NCBI RefSeq assembly: GCF_902459465.1
Contig: NC_047063.1
Span: forward strand, 5,270,001 to 5,334,000
Length of the DNA: 64,000 nt
Direction of reading: 5' to 3'
Source: Asterias rubens
Taxonomy: Eukaryota; Echinodermata; Asteroidea; Forcipulatida; Asteriidae
The translations under genes and the position numbers were made by a program. The notes below the pieces were generated by a model. The model did no database searches. It saw only the letters and a list, made by a program, of their open reading frames with translations, and was not told the DNA's origin. This document shows positions 14,001-23,000 of this stretch, piece after piece; the first letter of the stretch is position 1; each line of letters starts with the position of its first letter.

Positions 14001-17000
14001 AACCGGGGAGAAAATGCCTTGGTGCCCTTGCCCTTTCAAAAACGAACCACAAAGGCCTGCATACATGTATGTTGTTGTGCATTTCCCATCATTCTGAAGA
14101 TCAGAGACTTTGAGTAGCAAACCAAAGCGTTAATATTCCAAAGTGTCAAGTTCCTCTTCCTATTGACTAGAGGCACAATGTGTTGCAATGGAGAGCGTAC
14201 CCTGCACTCCAAGTAGGCTACACAGTGTACACACAGAGTGTACCCTCGGTGACAGCATGCATTTTACAAGGAGATTTGAAGGTGCACCCTACACATGTTT
14301 ATGTAGGGGGCTTCGAAACATTTCAAACTCTTTAAGACACTGGACACTATTGGTAATTGTCAAAGACCGGTTTTCTCACTTGGTGTATCTCAACATTTGC
14401 ATAAAATAACAAACCTGTGAAAATTTGAGCTCGATGGGTCGTCGGAGTTGCGAGATAATTATGAAAGAAAAAAACACTTGTCACACGAAGTTGTGTGCTT
14501 CCAGATGCTTAATTTCGAGACGTCAAATTCTAAACTTGAGGTCCCAAAAGAAAATTACTTATTTCTCGAAAACTACGTCACTTCAGAGGAAGCCGTTTCT
14601 CACAAGGTTTTATACTATCAACCTCTCCCCATTACTCGTTACCAAGTGAGGTTTTATGCTGGGTTTTTTTTTTGAGTAACTACCAATAGCGTCCACTGCC
14701 TTTAAAGTGTCAGCAATTCTTTTTGAGAAACTAATGATTAAATTACTACATTATGTATTGTTATTTAATTGTGTTTCTTCAAGTTCTATACCTTTTTAGT
14801 AAACTAACTTGCAGTTCGGCTGATGCCGCGATGTGTAATTAATAAACCAATTTAATTCAATGAATGAATGATTGAATTTTTACAAATTGTTTCCTTCACA
14901 TGTTATGTACTATAGGAAATGTCATAATTAATGTAAAATGTGAAGTGAACCCAAAACAGCATTGTGAGAAGAATAATTTGTTAAAATTTGCAACGTTGTT
15001 GATCACTTTGTTTAATGAATACAAACAATAGCACAAAATGTTCACATTCAGTCCTTTTTTAGTTAGTATGCTGTAATTTTTTTCAAGCAAAACAGTCAAA
15101 ACCATAAATAAAAAAATTACAAAATTCATAAAAGCCCAAACAAAGATTCTGGTCTGTCTAAAATGAACATTTTTTTTAAATTTATCAATGCAAGTACATA
15201 CGTAGTATATTGTGATTATACTGCTGACATGTATACACACTGAACACAGAGTCACTTGTCAATGTCACAAAGTACTAATGATGTCAGTTACATGGGGTGC
15301 TAATCAATATTACAGCATAATTAGGGCTGCCACTTTTTTTTTTCAAGGGAGGTTTATTATATTATATTCTGAAAAAGAACAAATGATTGTAAAAAAAATA
15401 ATCAAATTATCACAAAAAGCTGCTTGGTCTACTCATTTTGATGACTGTTTTGCTGCCAGGTAAGAGTCAGAAAGTCTGACAACAATCAAAAGACTTGTGA
15501 AAATCAGGTCTATGTATCTAATGTATCAGATGTGTAAGCGTACATGGACAATGTGAACATCAGCCACCAACTAGCAGTGGCTGTGATGGTTTCTGTGCTT
15601 ATAAATCCCCTCCATGAACCTGCATATTGCAAAATAAGTACAGCAATGTCAAATACATGTACATGATCATGATCAGGAAACAACTTTGCGTAATATCGCA
15701 AGGCAATTTGCAATGCATTGTGGATGATTTGTTTACATGCAAATATCCCCTAAATAAAAGTACAGCATGTATACATGTACATGTCAGCCCACACTGTACA
15801 CATGTACATGAACGTGATGCTGACCGGTGCATAAGCTTGGGCGATATCGATTTATTTTATTCACGATATATCGCCGCAATATATCGCGATATATATTCGA
15901 TATAATCGCGATTAATGAAATTTGACATCATCAGTCTTCAAACTCCAAGTGAAAGTTGTAGAAGAGACAGTCATAGCTTAAGAGAGGTGTTCTAATGACC
16001 TATTCTTCTGGTTTTACTCCAAACCTATGGGGTGCAAGATGTCTCAGCTAGCAAATACATCGCGATATTTAATCGATATTGCGATATTTAATCGATATTG
16101 CGATATATCGCAATTATCGCAATTATCGTGATTCAAATCCATCCGATATCGAAATCGTTTCCAAATTAATATCGCGATATTCGATAATATCGTGATATCG
16201 CCCAAGCTTGACGGTGCACACTGTTATGTGTACTGCACTACAGCCATGTGTACAGGACACTACACTTAGAGCAAAGTCCCTGCCTGCTCTATGACATACG
16301 TACATGCGAGCTGTAATACATGTACGTCTTGCTCAGTCTGTTGGTCTGTTTTAAGAGCATGCAGTACAAGTACATTGTACGTACATTACATAGACATCTT
16401 GCTCAGTCTCTTTTAAGACACGCAATCTTGCTCAGTCTGTATTGAGAGCGTGCAGTCATGCATTCACTTTATGCATGACCTGTTTATGTTTTATGTGGAT
16501 TTGGTGAAGTAAAATATACCTTAAAGTGCTCTGTATTGCAGTTTGGGAGGTAGAGCTTTCTGCTCTACCAGCCAGCCAACTTCTCTCTTCCAGGATTCCG
16601 GTTCGAATCCTGGACTGGCCGCCGTGATGTGTTACTCTTAACAATTGTGTCAATTGTTTTTTTAAATGAACTAAATGTATGCATTACATTATAACTACCA
16701 TGTGCATGTCCCACCCATTCATGCCAGTCATTAGTCAGGCTGGTCCACCCCCATAGTCTGTCAATAGACCAATATGCCACCCTAGACTGTGTCCGGTGCC
16801 TTTAACTAAGCTTGGGCGGTATCACGATATTATCGAATATCGCGATATTAATTTGGAAACGATTTCGATATCGGATGGATTTGGTTTTAATCGAAATATC
16901 GATATATATCGCGATATATCGCGATAATCGCGATATATCGCGATATCGATTAAATATCGCGATGTATTTGCTAGCTGAGACATCTTGCACCCCATAGGTT

Positions 17001-20000
17001 TGGAGTAAAACCAGAAGAATAGGTCATTAGAACACCTCTCTTATGCTATGACTGTCTCTTCTACAACTTTCACTTGGAGTTTGAAGACTGATGATGCCAA
17101 ATTTAATCAATCGCGATTATATCGAATATCGCGATATATTGTCGGCGATATATCGTGAATAAAGCCCTAAGCCCCAAATACAATACTACCCAGTGTTAAT
17201 GTGACCTCAGAGTAGAGGTCATAATACAATGATACTAGCTGTAGCAACCTGCTTCCTCACACCATGATGGAGCATGGCCAGATGACATACATGTAAACCT
17301 CATCATTCCGTAGCACTCGGGTCTTGTTAAACACAATGCCAAGCATGATGGAGCCAGCTTATTAAAGGGTGGTTCCCTGGGTCGACCCCGGTCTGCCCCG
17401 GTACGTTCGAATAGCTTTGACGGGGCTCACCCGGGTCAGCCCCCAGTGCCCTGCTTGTGGAGTGGGTCACTTGGGGGTGACCCGAGGTGCATGCCGTCAC
17501 CACGAGAGGGCGAGTGTGATCGTTCGATTAGCTCTTGTCAGTGGCTCACCCGAGTGAGCACTGCGGGGTCGACCCAGGGAAGCTAAACGAACGCACCCAA
17601 AAGATACAATCATGTGTCTGGAGTAATTTACAATGTAAGATCTTTTAAAGGGACACGTTGCATTTCATAACGAACGGTTACAAACACTTTTTTATTGTTT
17701 TCTTGATCACAACATCAAGACAAGCAAAAAAAATTAAATCTTTGTGAAAGTTCACCACTGGACCTTGTCTATTTGAACACGATAAAGTGAGAGCTAAAAT
17801 GTAGCAATTGAGCACAAGTTCAATATTTTTCACAGTCTGATGTCTTTTTTTAAAATCAAGATGGCCAAAACCACAAGCGAATATTTTACACTGAGGTTTA
17901 CGTTGGCAAGGAAGAAAGAGGAGGTTGTGCAGATAAGATACCAGTTTAAAATCGAACGATAAACAATTTACCTTAGAGTTAGACACCCTGCATTAGACAA
18001 AGGTTCTGTGACAAGGAGTGTTGGTTTCTGTGCCGTGTGATCCAACTGCGTTTAAACTAATCTTTTTTTAGGCCAAATAACAAAAAATACTAGTTGATCG
18101 TCAGGTTTTTCCAAAAAGAGGAGGATGAGGGCCTTACTATTTACTATTTTTTTTCAAGATGGCCGATAAGTGTTTCAAATCAAACAGGCCACCAATTCTT
18201 CAGTTTGAATCAACCACAAACTTATTTATACCTATTAGTTGCATGAGGACCTGTGTTAACACTAACACTAACAGGGTCGGATAACACTAACAAGATTTGC
18301 TGGTAGGCATTCACTAATGTTGTTTTATGAAACATACGGTTACAAGTGTTCGAGAGCATCAAGTTAGATTAGGGAAAAGCGCCAGTCCTTTTGAAAAGAT
18401 GGATTAAACAAAATTAATAACTTTTTTTCTTTTTCTTTTTACAAAAATCAAAAAATAGCAAATAGTAAAAAAAAAGGATGCGGCCCCCAAAAATGATGCG
18501 GGCGGGGATGATCAAATGGTATTTTTTTTTATTTGGCCTTAAGTAAGATTTGAAACTTTGCATGGTGGAAAATACGATATAGAAAGGTTTGCGGTAACAC
18601 CATGTAATGATAATCTCTAATGAGTTGGGGTGGTTCTAAAAAGAACCGTTGGTAAAAAGTAATCTTTTTTTATCCTCTCCTGTTCAACCTTTTGCGCTTG
18701 CACAGATGTATGTGTAATGAAATATAGGAATGAAAGTTGCTTAAAGACACTATTGGTAATTGTCAAAGACCTGTGTTCTCACTTCTAGCTAGAAGAAGTC
18801 TTTTAATATTTTAGTGAGAAATTACCTCTTTCTTAAAAACTACATTACTTCAGAGGGAGTCGTTTCCCACAATGTTTAGTACTATCAATTTATCCAATGA
18901 GAAAATAAAATTAGCTGTTGCAAACAACTTACCAACCAAATGGACCGAGAGTATATATATATGCAAAAAATAGTTAATGGCTTGACGTTTCGACCCTAGT
19001 CTTTCTCGAAGGCCGTTTCGACCCTAGCAGAGTCTTTCTCGAAGGCTAAAGGCCTTCGAGAAAGACTCTGAGCCTTCGAGAAAGACTCTGTTAGGGTCGA
19101 AACGTCAGGCCATTAACAATTTATCCAATGCTCAGTACTAAGTCAGTTTTTAAGTTAATACTTGTTTGAGTAACTACCAAACGTGTACTTTCCCTTTAAT
19201 TATAACTTGTCTTAATTGTTAATGGGGTTCCTGAGTAAAGTGGAGTCTGATATTTGATTTGGATTTAAATGTAACTGTCAATATTGATCCTTGGCTATGA
19301 ATAACCACCACCAGTTAGTTGGGTACCAGTAAACTGAACCGATTCCTGCACTTCTCCTTGTCAGTTTTGAATGGTTTGGGTACTTTATGTAGGTCACAAA
19401 TCACAATGTCCGCAATTTTTTTATCTTCAAGTACGCGCTAATCCTCCAATCAGATTGGCAGAATGGAGTGGTGATAAAACCTTTATATAACACCCAAGCA
19501 GATCCTTGCCATTTGATTGGAGGATTGTCCGTCACGTGATAGCAAATAAAAGTACCATTGCACGCTGAGTCACTCACCGTGCTTTTTCGTTCCATCCGAA
19601 AAGTACCATTGCACGCTGGCAGCGTGCAATGGTACTTTTCGAATGGAACGAAAAAGCTGAGTAAAACATCACTGCGTGCGCGTGTCTTTGGTAACGCAGC
19701 AGGTGGTACTGCAAGAAGGCATAGTAAAATTACTAGCATTCGGCTTCTACAGTTGAAATTGTTTGTTTTGAAAGTTGTATCTTTCAATCAAAATGACAAA
19801 GATCTACTTGGATGTTATATAAAACAAATAATGAATGTTTTTCATTCGTGCAATGGTGCGAATATGTTCATTCGTTGAAAGCTGGAATGTTCCATTCAAC
19901 TCGGCTCCGCCTCGTTGAATAGAACATTCCATCTTTCAACTCATGAACATATTCGCACCATTGCACTCATAAACATTCATTATGTGTATAATATTGCACG

Positions 20001-23000
20001 GCTAATATCACTACCTGCGTCTTGTGTGTGCTATGTCACGTGCCAAGTTTGCTTGAAGATAAATACGTTATCACACGCCCGCTAGTGGAAATACAGAAAA
20101 TATAGCCCAGAATATCCAACTCGGCCTTCGACCTCGTATATGGGATGCAGAAATGCATTATTTTTCCGTATTCCACTCGCGCTTGTGTGATAACTTACAA
20201 TGTCCACACAGCATTTTGAAGAAAATGATAATAAAAAACTTTCCTTCAAAACATTACTTGCTGAGGTGCTAGTTTTTGAGAAATAAATAAAACAAGTCAC
20301 GAAAATAATTCTTGTCACAGTGAGACAAAAATTATTTCAGCATGTAAATGTTACTGGTAAATACGTTTTACACGCTAAAACTGAGACGAAATTTTTTTTT
20401 ATGTCATTGCTTTACTTATTCCTCAAAAACTACGGCACCTCAGCAAATAATATTTTAAGGAAAGCTTTCTACTATCATTATCTTCAGACTGTGTAAGTTT
20501 AAAGTATCTATGGACATTGTGTTATGTGTACAAAAAGTACCCAAACCATTTAGGGCAAATCTTACTCACTTTATCAGTTGACTGTCTGGCCCGAACAAGT
20601 GCATCTTTTTGGACAATGCCGGTTAAAAACAATGCATACAGTTAAACTGTCTGCAAGTAGGGGCCCACTTTCATGGCAAAGCTTACAAAAAACTACCTTG
20701 TGGCATAGAAATGTGTGCTTTCAGATGCATGAGAACTTGGCTTTCCATGCCTGATGCCTTTCTCGGACTCGAACATTGGGGTGAAAATTACCCTTTTTCT
20801 TGAAAACTATAACATACATGTACTTCAACAGCTCTTTGTATAGTGTTCTTTATAAGTTTTTATGAATATTAATTTTGGTTTTACCCATAAACACTGATGT
20901 GTGCTAGTACTGTATCGGTAAATCACCTGGGCATATTACATGGTGCGATTTGAACCCAAGACCTTTGCAATTCTAGAGCAGTGTCTTACAAATTACTAGA
21001 CCACCGCGATTGCTTGTAGCTAGAGGCAGTTCAAATCCTATTTTTAGCAGCGGGTACCGCAACAGTTTAAAAGGTGAAAATTTGCATCGCCGGGATAAAG
21101 AAAATTTATTGTGGAGTAACAGACAAATCCATTAAGCTCCGCCCCATTGCATATTGACCAATCACAACCCATTGCACAACCAAAAGTCCAACACCGTGAA
21201 GTCCAACATGCGTTCGCAGCAGAGTCGTGCAGCATGACTTTGGAGAGGCTCACGTGTTCCTGTCACACGTGCGCTGTGGGCGGAGCCTAATGGATCAGTG
21301 TAATACCCCTGCCTTTAAGACCATGAAAATGGCCACTATTATTAAGAACACCACAAGAAGGAAGACAAGGCATAGACAATGCAATAATCACCAAATTACC
21401 TGGTTTTCCTCCATGGATGTGCGGAATTGATCCTTCAGTACTTGCATCCTTGTAGCCTCCTCTTTCCTCGCTGCTCTCTCTTTCTTCAACTCCGGACTCC
21501 AGAATGTCTTAATACTGTTCATACTGGAGGCTAACTTAGTCTCCTTGGCCTCAAGTTCTTGCTTGAGAGAGGCATTCTCAAGCTGGTATTCTCTTAGTTG
21601 GGTGTGTACATCAAGGAGCATGGCCTCTCGGGGTGGGCGCATGTCCTCTGGGTGGTGGTGCGTGGAATTGGAGTTATTGGATGCGAGATGTTCCCCCTGG
21701 GACTCAGCACCGTCCGACCCTGTGAGTGGGGAGCCCTGGAATCCCTGACTTGATCCAAGACTACTGGAACGGCTGAGGAAAGTACAAATCAAAGAATGAT
21801 ATCAAATCCTTGATTCAAGACTACTGGAATGGCTGAGGAAAGTACATAATTATCAAAGAATGATATTAAATCCTTGATTCAAGACTACTGGAATGGCGGA
21901 CGAAAATACGAACCAAAGAATGATATCAAATCCTTGATTCAAGACTACTGGAATGGCTGAGGAAAGTACAAATCAAAGAATGATATAGACACAAAACTGT
22001 ACATTGTAATCTGGGGCCAATTTTGTAGCGCTGCTGAATGATTACCAAACTTTTGGTGCTAACTATAGCACAACAATTTGCTTTTAAAAGCGTAAGCGTG
22101 TTTCATAAGTTATCAAGAACATTAGGTGCCCAGCTTGCATGTTCACTATGAATTTAGTATTGTTACCATTAATTCATTTACATACATTTAGCACCAGAAA
22201 GTACCTTTTTGTGTGCTTTCAGTTTAGCGCAGATAACTTAGTATACGGAAAAGAAACTCGCTCAGTTAACACAAACACAGCCTTTAACACTTCGACGACC
22301 AATTAAGCTCAAATTTTCACAGGTTTGTTATCTTATGAAATATGTTGAGATACACGAAGTGAGAAGACTGTCTTTGACAGTCAATAGTGTTCAGTGTCTT
22401 TAACTTTGACATCTTTCTGTGAATGGAAGTTGTAGGTCAATCTTGCAGCCATTCACAGATGCAATGCGCGTTTTTGTACAAGCCGCTTGTGGCCGCTATG
22501 GTCTCCAAGTCTAAAGGGTTTTAAGCAGTGCTATGAAGTTGAGCAACTTATGCAGATTGACTGCTGAGTTATCAATGCACACTCTTCATTCATTATGACC
22601 AAAAGTTTGATAGTGCGTCGAGGCCGGGCAGTGACCTATACGTGTAGTCGACACCAGACTGTGGGTGCGAATCCGAGTCTTGCGTCCTTAAAACCAAAGA
22701 CACTTAAAATACCAAAATACATGGCCTCCTTTGAATGAATAGACCTTGTCGCAAATACTCGATTCACACACGTTAGGTGTGGAATGAGGTGCATGCTGGT
22801 CTAGCTAGCGACAGACCGAAAGGCACCTTGAACAACAGTACTTGCACAATTGGTGATACCAGGAGTGCGTTTTGGCGACCCCATACAAAAACTGTTTCTG
22901 ACGTCATAACCAATACGGTAACCGAGCTCACAACTCGGTTATCGTTCAGTCTGAACAGCAGAACCAGCGACCAACAACTGAAACAGTTTTGGGTTGGGGT

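Noticed and set aside
16540..16625. Functional tRNA gene
   Set aside because: A and B box-like words are present, but the arms do not close into a cloverleaf; read as a SINE remnant.
17369..17557. Small plus-strand ORF in GC-rich DNA
   Set aside because: It lies inside a diverged inverted-repeat element with gtcgaccc arms.
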